64,000 bases of DNA from Piper betle (Eukaryota; Streptophyta; Magnoliopsida; Piperales; Piperaceae): the NCBI GenBank assembly GCA_033002965.1, contig JAURVB010008967.1, forward strand, positions 1 to 64,000. Direction: 5' to 3'. Positions within the stretch are counted from its first letter, which is position 1. Each line of letters starts with the position of its first letter. This document shows, piece after piece, positions 25,790-39,545 of this stretch. Under the pieces are notes generated by a model, which was not told the origin of the DNA, did no database searches, and saw only the letters and a program-made list of their open reading frames with translations. The position numbers and the translations under genes are program-made.

Positions 25790-26055
25790 TACCATACATG
25801 ACTTTTATTAGAGATAAACTTTAATTTTATAGATAGTTATTGTTAAATAATGAGATATACAATAATAATATTATATTGTAGAAATAGTTTCTAATTTGCT
25901 TTGACTTTTAAGATAGATCCTAATTAAATGTGAAGATATATTAAAATAATTATTTTTTTATTGTATATTGATTGGTCAAAACGCCTATTTTTAATTAGAG
26001 GTTGGTATTTAATTCTCATATTATTATTAATTAATATATAAGTATAGATAAGAAT
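25790..26055 (+). repeat. AT-rich repeat (copy 3)
   Basis: Parallel to copies 1 and 2: ATACATGACTTTTATTAGAG, AAACTTTAATTTTATAGATA, TAAATAATGAGATA, TTTTTTTATTGTATATTGATTGGTC. More diverged in the middle. Confidence 0.55.
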
Positions 26056-28394
26056 AGATTATTTGTTTTTTTACTAGAAAATAACGATTTATCCATGTCC
26101 CATCAAATCATCACCGTTAGACGTTCACCCCACATATTGTAATGTAGCAACCATACCAGATTTTTAGATGGAAATGAAGTATATCCGGTTCAGGTGGAGT
26201 TGGGTTGAACCTAATTCAAAATTAGAAATAAAATATTTTTTCTCATTAATATTTTATTAAATTTCAATTAAAATAATACCAATTTTCTTTTAAAAAAATT
26301 GGATTTTCGTAAAATTCATATTAAAAAACAAGTATCGATTAAAATTGTAGACAAATTTAAACCGTAGCGGTTTTAAAGAAGGTAAGCAATATATTGGGTA
26401 GATTCGGTGGAACGATAGGGTATTTAAAACTATATTATAAATATTTTTGTAACGCATCATAATATATAGATATTAGTACGCATTCATCTTTTCGTGACTC
26501 CTGACAAGTATATATACGTTCAAATATTAGAAAACATTATTATACATTATCAACCCCCTATATTACATTAAAGTGTTAAGAGTGTTTTTTACTCTTATCG
26601 TTTTTTAGCCTTACAATTATATTTTTATTAAAATTAAATACATATTTATTATTTTTATTTTAAAATAATATAATAATAATTTTAAAAATTATATATATTT
26701 TTAATATTTATTATTATTAAGTTTCAAATATACCAGTGCATCGAACGACTCTTTGACTAGTTATTATAATAACATACTCCCTTTGTTAAAATTTTATAAG
26801 ACAGCCAACAGCAGTAGACGACACGAAAAATCGTTACCGCTATTAGGCTTTAGAAATCATTCTGTCTACTGTGCTACAAAGTGAGGAGGCTTTTCTTCTT
26901 CGCTGAGCTCTCTCCCTTTAAACATTGCCACATGAGCTCTCTCCCTCTCTCAAAAAAAGATAAAAGAAAAAAAACTTGAGATGGCAATAAAGTATCAACA
27001 ATCTTCATTATTATGAAAAATCGTAATTTTAATTTGAAAATATTTTTTTTGAAATAAACAATTGGAAAAATTCCCTTTTTCTAAATGTTAAAGTTTTTCT
27101 ATTTTGTAATTTGATATGGCATAAATGTCTTACTTAATTGATTCATTAATTTTCAAAAACCCAATAATCCAATGCCAATATTACAGCCTGCAGTTATATG
27201 CAAAAAAAGTCATGCTCCTGGGTGAAAAGATAATTTGATAATCTTAATAATTTGATCCAATAAAATGAGTGTTCATAGATAAAATGATGTTCAATAATTT
27301 TAATTTTATTATTTTGCCTTCTCATGTACATTAACATCAAAAATTGAAAATCTTTATGTATAAATGCTGACATCTTCCACTACGCGCTGGAGCCGGTAAT
27401 TTGAGCCGCACCTTGCTAGGTAGATAGATGCCAATGTGCTTCACACCTAGGCCAAGACTAAAAATTCTTCGTTAGACAAACCTTCACATCATATATATGA
27501 TCATATTAATATCATTGACCTTCTTTACTCGAATCGTGTTTAACAGTATGTATAAACTACTACTAGCAAATATATAGTGCATAGCCAGCATAGAATATAA
27601 TGGGCATTTTTTCAACAAGCTAAGAGTACCCAAAATCATTTTGTCCACTGAAAAAAATGGCAGAGAAGATACTTCCAAGGAAAGTATCAGATGAGTGGAT
27701 ATTTCGCTGATTCATTCTAGTCATATTGCTACAGCAAGATTTTGTAATCATATTGTTGTCTAGAGGATGGGAAGAAATTTAAGAGATGAAGTGACCAGAG
27801 CAAGAATATTAGCATCTTGGTGAGGCATGGATTGGGTAGACATTTCAATTGGAGAAAGAAACAAGAAGCTATTGGTGGACTTCATACCGTAAGATATAGT
27901 AATCAAATAGGTTGATCAAAATTCTAGGACAGATTTTGTTCACACATGAATACTGAGAAGGAAACCTTCACTGTTTACACCATATTAGGTTGACCCAACA
28001 AGGACAAGATCCTCCTTAGTTATATTCTTGAACCCCAAAACAGGAGCAGCTCTATCTATAGGACAAGAACCAAAGGTCGGAGAAGGGACATGAAGGCGAA
28101 TATATTTAGGGAGACAAATATATAATTAAGGGGACGTTTGAGACCATCAATATTATATTTCTTGCATGGATATTATATGAGAATCAAGATCGATGTGAGT
28201 GTGACCTTTTAATAGTTACGTAATTTTGTGGGTCTAAAATCTTGGCCGTAGATCTCCGAAATCATCCCACATGTGAACCCCTGGCAGAACTAATGGGCGT
28301 TAAAAATACAATATAAATCTTGTGAAATTTAGAAATGTAAGATCCAATGCTTTTATTTCCAATTTAGTTTCACGTCTAATAATTAGTAATATAA
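26056..28394. other. AT-rich intergenic DNA
   Basis: No gene recognised. Very A+T rich, with short open frames only. Confidence 0.45.
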
Positions 28395-31300
28395 TATAAA
28401 ACTCATGACCCGAGTCAGAGATTTAAAGTTAAAACCGGTTAGTTCGACCGTTATTTCAGTGATCAATTTCAAAATACACGTGCTGAACTATAAGGGTCAT
28501 GTGTACCCAATTATATAATGATAATGTTAGTAGGGTAGCATCAAAATAAGTTGTTAGAATATATAAGAGTACACCCAATTTTTTTTATTTGGAGTGGATT
28601 GTATAATTAAAATTAGGTCATTTATTGCGTTAGGATGCATTAATTATTATTTTTTGGTGGCTTAGCAGGCTTAGAACATGTCATTCGAGTTACGACACTA
28701 CTATTTCATTTTGTTATATTTTATTTTGTATTTTTTAAAATTTATTTATTATTTTTACATGATCGAGAGTGAGTCAAATTTTAATTATAAAACTACCCTT
28801 ATGTGTTTTATTTCTTCCCGACCTTTCTCCTCACCCTTGCATCACCATCTACACCTAACACCTCCACCTATTCTCCTCCTCAACCCTGTCGACCCCCTCC
28901 TCCCTGTCTCATCGCTGGCCACCACTTTGCCGCCATCGCTCACCCTCCCCTTCCCTTCCTCTCCCCTTCTTCTTCCTCCATACTTTGTCCGCCGCTGCCC
29001 CTGCCGTTTCTTTGTTGTCGCCGCTTCCCTCACTGTCAGCAAGCCTCCCTCCCTGACCAAGCCTTTCCTCTTCCCCTCCCCTTCCTTCTACCCTTCTTCC
29101 TCCTCCTACCCTGTTAGCCGACCACCTTGCTTGCTTTTGGTCGCCGTTGTCAGCATGCCGCCGCCGCCGCTTCGCCACTATCCAACCAATCACCCCTCCC
29201 ACTGACCGACCTTTCCCTTTCCCTTCCCTTGCCCCTACCTAGCACACCCCTTCCTACCTTTTCCTTAGCCGACCCCTTAGTCACCGCCAGCAATGGCAAT
29301 TCACCACCTTCACCAACCAATTTCTGGCTAGTCGGCCAAACCACCTACCACACCTAACCCTAGTCCTAGCCCTCCTCCTTGCCGTGCGGCAACCACCGCC
29401 AACCCTTGGCAACTGTCAGTAGCTGCGACTATCATCATTGTTGCCAATTTCATTTCGAATCATTATGAGACATTTTATGCCTCTCAAATTTTAGATTTTT
29501 AATTTATTTTGATCATTATGCCTATCTTCCATAATTTTATGAATTTTCAAGTTTTGTTAATATGTTAATTTTGTAAATAGTGATAATTATTTGTTAATTA
29601 ATGAATTTCTTTATGTAGTTAAGAATTGATAGGGATTAATGACAATTTGAACTATTTGAGTATGAAATTAAATATGTTATAGATGAAATTTAAAATTGTG
29701 GAGTAGGTATTAAATTTATAATTGTATAAGTTAATTAGAAAGTTAATTCAGAATGAGGATTGACATGAGATGATGGTAAGCTTAGAAATTATGATGTAGT
29801 CACCTAGTTAAAAGTAATGATAAGAAGATTTTAAATTATTAATTGCTAAATTAATTTATTTGTTGATTATTTGATATTGATGTTAATGGTTATAGTATTC
29901 ATGGTGTGACACCCTGATTACGATTCACCTAAGAACCAGATCAGAAATGTCGTGATCGAGTCGAATCATGTCTAAAGCAACAGTTTATAAGATTTGATCA
30001 ATTACATAGATCGAAATAACCCGCTTGGCGTCAAGAGAAAGGAAGTCATCACTAAATATGTGTAAAAAACACATCAAATATAAGTAAAAGTTTCAAAGAA
30101 AATAACTCTGATTAACTAAGTGTGTATAGCGTTTATCTGTCTTTCACCAAAGTAGACTTAGAATCACAAAACCTACATATATAGTATAAAAAATGTTAGT
30201 AACGAGTGGTCTAGCCAGTTAAAAGAAAACATTTATATACTCCTTCATAGAATCTCTCATAAGGGCATTAATTAAAAGTCGTTGACCTCGCGTAACAGTG
30301 TCCCATTTCTTACTCATCTCATACATTGTCAATTTTAAATACTATCCCTTATGGGGGAACATCAATTTCTTTTCTTTCATCCCTCTATAGCCTCCATATC
30401 ATTCCTGGCTATGAGTACAGAGGCCAAGTACACTCAGGCGTGCACCTTCAGTACCCTTTAAAACCACAAAGTCTAGACATGCACCGCATTGCAGTACGCA
30501 TAAACCTATACACTTCTCTGAGTTTGAAGAACTTAAAGGCAGAGTTTTTAGAATCCCTTGGGAATGGAACGAACGCTCACCAAATCCAAAGCCCGCTTTG
30601 ATTAACATGCACTCTATCTCAAAGCGCAGTTGTCGGTTTCCCGCTATCTCACCTCTCACTGAAAAACTCAAGGAAATCATATATAGTCCTGGGAAGGGAT
30701 TTATATAATAAGCCCACAGGGAACTTGCGGGGACCTTATTTTTTAAATCAGACTCAAGGGGTCACATCCTTGAGAGTTATTAATCAAACAAGTAACATAC
30801 GTCTAAATGACCTGTATTAAGTGAGGTCCAATAAAACAACCACTTAGCATGTCATGCAATAAGAAAATCAAATCAACAATAGAATATAGTGGTAAAAAGT
30901 TAGAAGAGTCCTAATGGACTTTTGGTCCAAGCTCCAAGCATGTTGTCTCATCTACAGAGAATTCGAACTTTGAAATCTACATCGAAATCCACTACTAAGT
31001 AAAATACTGGCATCTCTATATGATGCATGCTCGTGGTGTGCGCTTATATTATCAATACATCCTAATAAATAGGACAATACTAAATAAACCTACAACTAAA
31101 CATCTGACACTCAAATCGAGACATAATAAAGGAAATAACTAATTACAAATAATAAATAAATTACTCCTGAATAAATAGATAAATAATAAATACATGAAAA
31201 TAATAAATACTTTAATCATAAAATAATAATATCATATACTATATAAATACACGTTTAAACACTAGTAAATATCACATATACTTGTATTAGTAAGCATATA

Positions 31301-34300
31301 AATAATTAAATAAATAAATATATAATCGTTTAATAATAAATAAATAAATAGTTAATTTTAATTAATCATGAATAATAATAATATCATAGTCATCTAACAC
31401 GGAATACGTAATTAAATACAAATAAATAATAACATACACGCAACAAACAAATAGATAAATAATTAAATAAAGTTTAGTAAACATGAATAAGATTAATATT
31501 AATAAGTAAATACATCAATAATAATAACAAACAATCGTATAAGCATCCATCATATACAACAAACATAGAAATAAAAAGAAATAAACAATAATGAATAATA
31601 AATAAATAAATAAATAAACATCCATGACATCAAAATATGCTAAATAAGATGAATATGTATCTAAACACTAATAACAATCATATAAACACTTCACCGGAAA
31701 ATGCCGACGGTGACACTACTGGGTTTGCTACCAATCAGGATCGATGGCCAAGGTGACAAGGATCATGGTGGTGGTGGCGATTGGCGGAGTCTGGTCGGCT
31801 ACTTGCCGGAAGACTGCCAGAAAGGGGGTGAAATCGCAGCCATGGCGGTGGTCATGGACACTCTCTAAATGAAGATCTCAATGAAGGTAATCAATCTAGA
31901 TGGTCAGATTGGCCAAAGGTGGCTCGTCGGCGCTAGAAAACTACTCGAACGGGTGGTGACGGTGGTGGAAACCGACTACAAAAGTACTGTCACCTGCGGC
32001 GACTGTAGCAGCGCCGGTGGTCATGAGAGCTATGGATGGAAAGCCTGTCGTGAAGCGGTCCTAGGGTGCCAATCTGGTGGTCAGGGGTGGTTCGGAGACT
32101 CGCCAGGTGCGAGCCGAAGTGACGACAGTGCTAGGGTGGAAATCATCTACAATGTGAGAAAATTTTTGGAAATCAATGGGAGAAAGCTAGGGTTGGTGTG
32201 GACGGCTTTAATCTTACCACATAGCATGATCTACACGTCTGACAACTCGTGATCTAGTGGGGCACACCTATGCATATATACAATATCCATATGGTTGGAA
32301 AGTTTGGATCAAGACTGTTTAAAACCAAAACTAACTCGAGTCCCAATTGACTCTATAAGCGGGAATCGAGGCAAAAAGGCTAAATGAGCCTCAAACCCTC
32401 AACTCAATAGGGTGAAAACCTACACAATCCGATGTTCTAAAATCCTTATGATGCATGCAAATGAGATACTCTGAAAATCTTGAAGAGATGCTAAATGCCG
32501 CAATGACCTAGATCTAGGCCTAAAACCCTAGCTAACTCATAAAAATCTTATCTATTCCTCATACATACATTGATAATTCATGCACTGTTGTAGCCTAATT
32601 CAAGTTATCATCTGCAGGTCGAGAATACTCAACCACCATAACATGCTCATATGGCCATCTGGGCCTATACTCATAGTTTGAAAACTGGTCTAGCCCGAGC
32701 TTGTTTGAACTGACTCAAGACTTGCTTGAACCAAGCAAAATTACAAGCAGGTAAAACCCTAGCCCAAAGCTGGGTTTTACACATGATCATACACCATGCG
32801 TCATATCATTCATGAATCGTATGGGTGTATATAGGTGTTATTGTTTAGTTTTGTTGTGTAGGTTTGGTGTAGGAGCTCCTTGCTTAAGTGCATGGCCTCA
32901 CTTGGAGCTTCTATTAGGTCTACTTAAGATTCGTTCCTTACTTTTCACTTTACTCTATTGTTTACTACAGAATGGGTTAAGTGGTATTTTGTTAGATCTC
33001 ATTTAACACGGGTCATTTAGGTGGCTCTTTTCCCGATTAATAATCCTTGAGGTTGAGATCCCTTGAGTCTATTTTCAAAAACAAAAATCCAACACAACCT
33101 TTGAGCCTATAATATTAAATTCCTTCCCAGACCTATATATAATTTTATTGAGTTTTTAGTGATGAGAGATGGTGAAACCAACTTGCACATACCATGAAAA
33201 GGTGCACGTGCTACTCACAGCGGGCTCTGAATTAGTAAGAGGGTTGTTCCATTCTTGAGAGATCCTGACAACTCCTCATTTTGAATTTCCTCACACCCGA
33301 AAAAACGTGGAGGTTTATAAGTACTGTTTAGTACAACGCATGTTTGGAGATGTGGTTCATAGGGTATTGAAGCTGATTGCCTGAGAGTACTCGACCTTCA
33401 TGCTCAGGTCCAAGAGAAATATGGAGGAAAGGAGAGGACTTAGGGCATACTAGTAGTTCCATAGGACATAAAAAATAACATGAGAAAAGTGTTGAAATAG
33501 GCATCAGTAGACCAATCAGCTCAAGATGCTATTATGTCCGTGACCCAATGGCTCCCCAGTAGATGCCCTTATGAGAACTTAACAGAAGATATATGTAGTT
33601 TCCTTCAAAATGAGAGTTAGTTCTCATTTTCCAATTTATTTTAGTTATTTCTCGACAAGAAACACTCGTTAGTAACATTTTCTTACATATATATGTAAGT
33701 AAGAAACAAGAGTTTGATATACATTGATGGAAGAGCCGTAACTGTTATGTGCACCCACAAACCTGATGCGATATGTGTTTGTTCTAATATACAATTTTAG
33801 TTATGATGTATTATGATGTGACATATTTTATTGTATTGAGATGACTTAAAACTATTGAAATGTTGTGAAATGTGATAAATGAGATTAGCAAAATGGGTCA
33901 AGACCTAATTTATGAATATGACAATGATAAGATAAACAAATAAATAGGTCAAGACCCAGTTGATGTAAAAGAATTTGTCGATATAACTTTAGTTATGTAA
34001 TGAATAATTTGGATGGTGTGATATATGTTTATATATTGTTGTTTTAACAGATTGAGTACTTATTACACTTTTAGGGGACACTCATTCTATTTTATTTTAG
34101 AAATTTTATTGATTTTATCGTGATTGTTTTTTAATGTGAATTGTCTATCATATCATTCACTTAGTAAACTGTTAGGGTTCTTTGCATCTCATGCATGCAT
34201 AACGATATTTATCTTTCATCTTTAGACATTGAAAGTAGATCCATTCGGGTTAGGTTCAGGTTGACCGACTTATTCGGGTGATGAGTAATATTCTGGTTTG

Positions 34301-34332
34301 GTTCACGAGTGAGCTGGATTTGGGGTGGTACA
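28395..34332 (+). mobile_element. Solo LTR copy D of the large-LTR family, + orientation, split by copy C
   Basis: The left piece 28395-29904 begins TATAAAACTCATGACCCGAG (family start TGTAAAACTC) and holds the GC-rich island at 28830-29440. The right piece 32782-34332 continues with the reverse complement of the order seen in copies A and B (GGAGCTCCT...TTGGAGCTTCTA, GAGATGG, GGGCTCTGAATTAG, GAGTACTCGACCTTC) and ends GGGGTGGTACA. Summed length is about 3.06 kb, one LTR with no internal domain. Flanks TATAA (28390-28394) and CGTAA (34333-34337) may be a decayed target duplication. The 175-codon open frame at 28678-29205 lies in the pyrimidine-rich island and is not treated as a gene. Confidence 0.75.
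29905..32781 (-). mobile_element. Solo LTR copy C nested in copy D
   Basis: On the + strand it begins TGTGACACCC and ends GGGTTTTACA, the terminal pattern of the family in - orientation, and is 2,877 bp. Internal landmarks match the family: ATTCCTGGC..GAGTACAGAGGCCAAGTACACTCAGG, GGAATGGAACGAACGCTCACCAA, GAAGTCCAAGC-type block, and a short GC-rich part at 31690-32200. Flanks CATGG (29900-29904) and CATGA (32782-32786) form a near-perfect 5-bp duplication. An unusually long run of AATAAATA-type simple sequence lies at 31140-31680. Confidence 0.78.
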
Positions 34333-34535
34333 CGTAAGATCCAATATATTCATTCGAGTATGATTATAGATCTTCAACTTCACTAAAATATTTTTAAAAA
34401 ATGATTGAAACCCATCATTTTACACTTGGGTTGGGTCATTGAAAATGATAACAAAGTCCACTTGAGATCATATTTGAGGATGTAGTAAAATTTTCCATTG
34501 GCGGGTAGGTTGTGATATTTTAAAATTAATTGTAA
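34333..34535. other. Short spacer between solo LTRs D and E
   Basis: About 200 bp of AT-rich sequence with no recognised feature; it is the remaining pre-insertion DNA between two solo LTRs. Confidence 0.4.
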
Positions 34536-35764
34536 TGTAACACCCCAATTTGGTTCACCCGCGAACCGGAGCGGAAATTCTACCCGTGACCGAACCATTT
34601 ACTAATCTACTTAATTTGGTCAAACCAACCTGGATCTACCTTCAACATCTCAAGATGGTGATGCAACACTAAATGCATGGATAAGATGTTTAGGCTTTAA
34701 TGTTGTTCTAGATGAATGCTATGATATGCCATCCATATTCAAAACAAAGCAAACTGTTAAAAATTCAAAAAAAAATAACGATTTTTAAACAAAATAGATA
34801 GAGTTTCTCCTCCAAGTGTAATTAGGAACACCCTGTCAACAACAAACAATATATATACATAACAATAAAAACGTCAAACATTGATGAAGCATTATATCTT
34901 TCACACAACATTCACATTATTATCATTTTCATTTTTCTGAGTCGGGTCTTGACCCCATTAGCTCATCCTGTTCAGTTCTATTCATGATAGTCAACACACA
35001 TAGATCATATCATAGTTTCACCTCCAAACATTTCCTGCAATCAAACATTATACCATTTTATTCATCATAATTCACAACAAATCACACCACAATTTTCATT
35101 CCATCTCGGCAGATACATGTGCGCATGTTGCATCGTTGCTCCTCCATAATCCCAAACAATGCTCAATCAATCAAGTTTTTCACCTAAATATATAATACGA
35201 AAAAGTCACTCATAAGTGTTGTTGATCTAGAAATAACTAAATAATCAAACTGGCAAATGAGAGATGGATTCTCATATTAAATCAAATCAATCATATACTC
35301 TTCTGCATTAGAATCATTCATAAGAGCACTAATCAGGAGCCACAAGCCTCAACTTGAACAGCATCCCATTCTGACTTGTCTTATACTTCGGCATTTTCAT
35401 ACTATCTCACGCTCGGGAAATCCATTCTACTAAGGCCCTCTACATCCTCTATATAACTCTTGGCTCTGAGCACAATGGCCGAGTACTCTCAAACTGGCAC
35501 CTTCACTGCCCTTTTAATCTGCAAGTCTAAGCATGCACTACATAGTAGTACTCGTAATCCTCCATACTTCTTTGGGTTAGAAAAACTAAAAATGTAGAGT
35601 TTTCAGGATCCCTCAGGAATGGAACGGTCCGCTCACCAATCCAGAGCCCGCTTTGACTGGCACATACACCACTCACCCTACATGAGAGTCAAATTTCCCC
35701 TTGTCTCACATCTCAGTGGAAACGATAAAACCATATATACATATGTTGGGGGGATTATAATATA

Positions 35765-36235
35765 TGTAACGACCAGGCCCAAAGTGCAACGTAATGGGCC
35801 TAAGCCATTTCTTTAAAATGGTTAACCCAAGTTAAAGATCTATAGTCCATTCTCACTTATAAACAAGATCTTCTCCCATAGGTATTAGATGTGGGATTAA
35901 GTTGAGGGATCTCACAATCCGCCTACCTTAGGAAATTTCGTCCCCGAAATTCCTACACTTCTTGGCCCGTTACTAGCCCCAGCCCACGACCTTCTTTGGC
36001 CGGTGACCGGCAACCTAGCCAATATCCTTAGTCCAATAGTCCAGCCCACCATCTAACACATAACCAGGTTGCTCTAATACCACCTGAATGACCCGGCCCA
36101 AAGTGCAACGTAATGGACCTAAGTCATTTCTTTAAAATAGTTAACCTAAGTTAAAGATCTATAGTCCATTTTTACTTATAAACAGGATCTTCTCTCAATA
36201 GGTATTAATGTGGGATGAAGTTGAGGGATCTCACC
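35765..36235 (-). mobile_element. TRIM (terminal-repeat retrotransposon in miniature)
   Basis: 471 bp. Direct terminal repeats at 35765-35916 (152 bp) and 36085-36235 (151 bp) share GGCCCAAAGTGCAACGTAATGG and AGTTGAGGGATCTCAC. On the - strand each reads TGTGAGATCCC...GGTCRTT(A/C)A. Next to the right repeat is TGGTATTAGAGC (- strand, 36071-36082), a tRNA-iMet-type primer-binding site with one mismatch. Next to the left repeat is a purine-rich stretch (complement of ATCCGCCTACC). Flanked by ATATA at 35760-35764 and 36236-36240. It has no coding capacity. Confidence 0.88.
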
Positions 36236-36509
36236 ATATAGTATGTCCAAAGGAGTTATGGTTTTCTAAAACAAACTCGGGGGATCTCATCCACACGGAT
36301 TATTAATTTGAAAATTCATAAGACTTAATGACCGGCGTGGAGTTGGATACAAAAAATCCACCACTCGACATGTCCACTCATCAATCAAATCAAATAAAGA
36401 TAGAATGAGAAGATCAAACCAGAAGCAAGTCCTAAACGGACCTAGTAGAAGCTTCAATCGTGTCCACGTGCCGAGGCAGCGAGCATCTACATCGTACCTA
36501 CATATCAAA

Positions 36510-39500
36510 TGTAACACCCCAAATCCAGTCCATGCTCATGAACCGAACCAGCATGTTACAGGCCCTGGTTAGGTCGGCTAACCCGAACCCAACTCGCGCG
36601 GATCTAATCTCGACGTCTTAAGATGAAGATATTACTCGTCATGCATGAATGAATGCACAGAATCCTAACATGATACTACATGGATAACATGCAAACTAAA
36701 TTACACATCATCACAATTACGATCAAAATCGATGAAAATTCTGAAATAAAACAAACAGAATTTCCCCTAAAAGTGCAATTAGGGTCACCCAATCAAAATA
36801 CTATATATAAACATATATGCAAATATGTATCTACATATCACGCAACTTCATTCACACAATCTGATATACTATTTACACACTCTAAAGCTTGGGTCTCAAC
36901 CCACCACGCTCCTGCTGCGCAATCTATTCATGTTTCACATTCTGTCATCGTGTCTTACCATTCAATCATGTCACATCATCATATCATTGCATTTAATCAT
37001 ATCCTATCATGTCTTAGCATTTCACAACATTCACAATATAATAGCATCATAAATAGAATATTAACCACTCTATCGAATGACATGTGTGCAAGCGACAACA
37101 GTGCTCCTCCCTCCAAGCTAGCTCCTCCAACTCGTGATTATTACCTACATATAATAAAAACACGTCAGTAACAAGTGTTAGTGGTCCGGAAAATAAAATA
37201 ATTATAACAAGCTAGCTATGAGAGCAAACTCTCATATGAAAGAAAACATCATATACTCCACGTGAACACTCTGAAGGGCACTACTAAGGAGTCATTGGGC
37301 TGCAACCCGGTAGCATCCCGAACTTACTGATCTGCTGTTGCTGATGCCGCTCTCGGCATTTTCTTACTTCATTTTCTGGTCTCAAATCCTAAGCCCTCCC
37401 CTTACCTCCATATTTCTCCTGACCTTGAGCACAAAGGTCAAGTACTCTCAGGCAGTCGCCTTTAGTACCCTTTGAACCACAAGTCCGAACATGCACTGTA
37501 CTAAACAGTACCCGTAAACCTCCACATTCTGTGGGTGTGAGGTACTCAAACGCGGAGTTGTCAGGATCCCTCGGGAATGGAATAGTCCGCTGGCACTAAT
37601 CCAGAGCCCGCTTTGATTGTCACGGCATCCGCTCATGGTACGTGCAGTCGGTTTCTCCATCTCTCGTCTCACTAAAAACACGAAAACTATATACTAGATA
37701 ATATATATATATATATATAGGGCTAGGTAAGGATTTATATCATAGGCCCGAAGGCAACTTGTGGTGGATCTTGTTTTCGAAATCATCCTCGTGGGGTTAT
37801 TAATCCGGAAAACTGTTCGGTTAAATGGCCCGAGTTAAGTGGGATCCAATAAAACACCACTTAACCCGTCCTGCAAATAATAAAATAAACATACAATAGA
37901 AGAGAATGTAAAAACAAAGTCGAGTCCTAAACGGACCTGGTAGAAGCTCCAAACGTGTCATAGCGCCTAAGCGGCGAGCTCCTACTCCGTACCTACACAT
38001 CAAAATTAAATACTAACGCCTGCTAACTAAATGATGCATCAAACTCAATGAACATCACACACAACACGAATAACATCCATCAACAATCAAATAATCATAA
38101 TGTGAAAATAATTCTAAGTCATCCTATTCATACCAATTTTATACTATTTTTTTTAAGTTACATCATACTCGATTAGCATGCTCAAACTCGATCTACCTCA
38201 TTAGATCACTCGCTATTCATTCCCAATTAATTGCATCATGCAATCATCACTGCATTCATACTCATACATTTATCATGACAATTATTCAATCCTAGCATGT
38301 TGTGCTAACAATCATCAATTTTAAATAACTAACTCGGAGGTAATTATACCTCATGTCATCTGGCAATCGGCGACGACTAGGGTTTTGTCACGCGTCTTGG
38401 AGCTCTGAATTCGGCACTCATCAGCGTCCGAAGTTCGATCGGGATCGACTGGATGAGCTCTGCGGAAGATCCGGCGAACTCCAGTGAATCCGATTTTTCG
38501 GCAAGTTCTAGCGGTTTTCCAGCAGCTTTCTAGCGGTTTTCTGGCACCTCTTCCGGCAGTTTTCCGACAACAGTCGCCAACGGCGTCTACTGGCTGGAAA
38601 GTGGTCATATTGGGTACCATTGGAACCGGCTCGGCGAGCCCGACGCATCTACAATGTCAACATGGCCAACGGAGGCAGCGGCTCACCGAAAATTGCCTAA
38701 AATAGATTGGCGGCGATGGGAGAAGAATCCGGACGGTCTGGGCGGCTATGGGCTCCAATCTAGTCGGGGAGGGTCGAGGGTTGGTCGAAGATGTCAAGGC
38801 GACCACTCGATTGTGACGGCGACGGTCGGCGGTGGCGCGATTGGCGATGGAAGCATGACGCGGGCGCAACGCTAGTCGCGGCGGTCCGGCGTCGTGGAGG
38901 CCGAATGGTGACCGGGTCTGGTCGGGGCGGCACGGCACCGCCGCAGCGGAGCATGGCAACGACGACCAGCAACAGGCAGGCTTCGACAGCGGCGGCGGCG
39001 ATGCTGTACAGGGGCAGCGTCAGGGCAAGAGTTTGGGGAAGAAAACGTTGGGAGGGAAGAAAAGGACTGGTGGCAAACTTGTAAATATTACTTGACTCGT
39101 CTCCGGCTCGAGTCAAGAATAATAATTAAGTCGCCGTAAATCCTAAAAAATTCTATAAAAATCGAGGAAAATCCCATAAAATCAAACAAACACCAAAACA
39201 TCATAATGATATGCTCTAGAACTATCAACCCACCCAAACGGCCCATAACGCGATCCTAACGTGGTAAACGGTCTAAAACTAATTCTACGATCCACTATAT
39301 ATAAAAATAAACAAAAGTAACTGGCATACTATTATATATTTTGATAACTCATTCTATTCTGTTGTGTTCATGACGTTATCATCATATACTTGGGTACGCA
39401 TGACCCTCATAGCTCATACACGCGATTGGCGTCGGCTCAGTACACGTGTTCTGAATCTGACTCGACTCGAAAATAACGGTCGAATCGACCGGTTCTGAAT

Positions 39501-39532
39501 ATAAAACCCTGACTCAAATCGTGGGTTTTACA
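36510..39532 (-). repeat. 3' LTR of LARD copy B
   Basis: 3,023 bp, starts TGTAACACCCC and ends GGGTTTTACA on the + strand. It contains an AT microsatellite near 37708-37721, a GC-rich island about 38460-39080 and a - strand TATA box near 39295. It matches 43147-46150 throughout, with scattered substitutions and small indels. Confidence 0.9.
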
Positions 39533-39545
39533 ATCTTCCCTCCTC
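39533..39545 (-). other. Polypurine tract of LARD copy B
   Basis: GAGGAGGGAAGAT on the - strand directly before the 3' LTR start TGTAAAACCC. Confidence 0.85.

Noticed and set aside
28678..29205. 175-codon open frame
   Set aside because: Pyrimidine-rich Pro/Ser/Leu sequence in the island of solo LTR D; no domain, and other copies do not keep the frame.
36680..37171. 163-codon open frame on the + strand
   Set aside because: Lies at the terminal part of the copy B 3' LTR, antisense to the element; His/Ser-rich repetition of CATCAT-type sequence, and the frame is shortened in the partner LTR.
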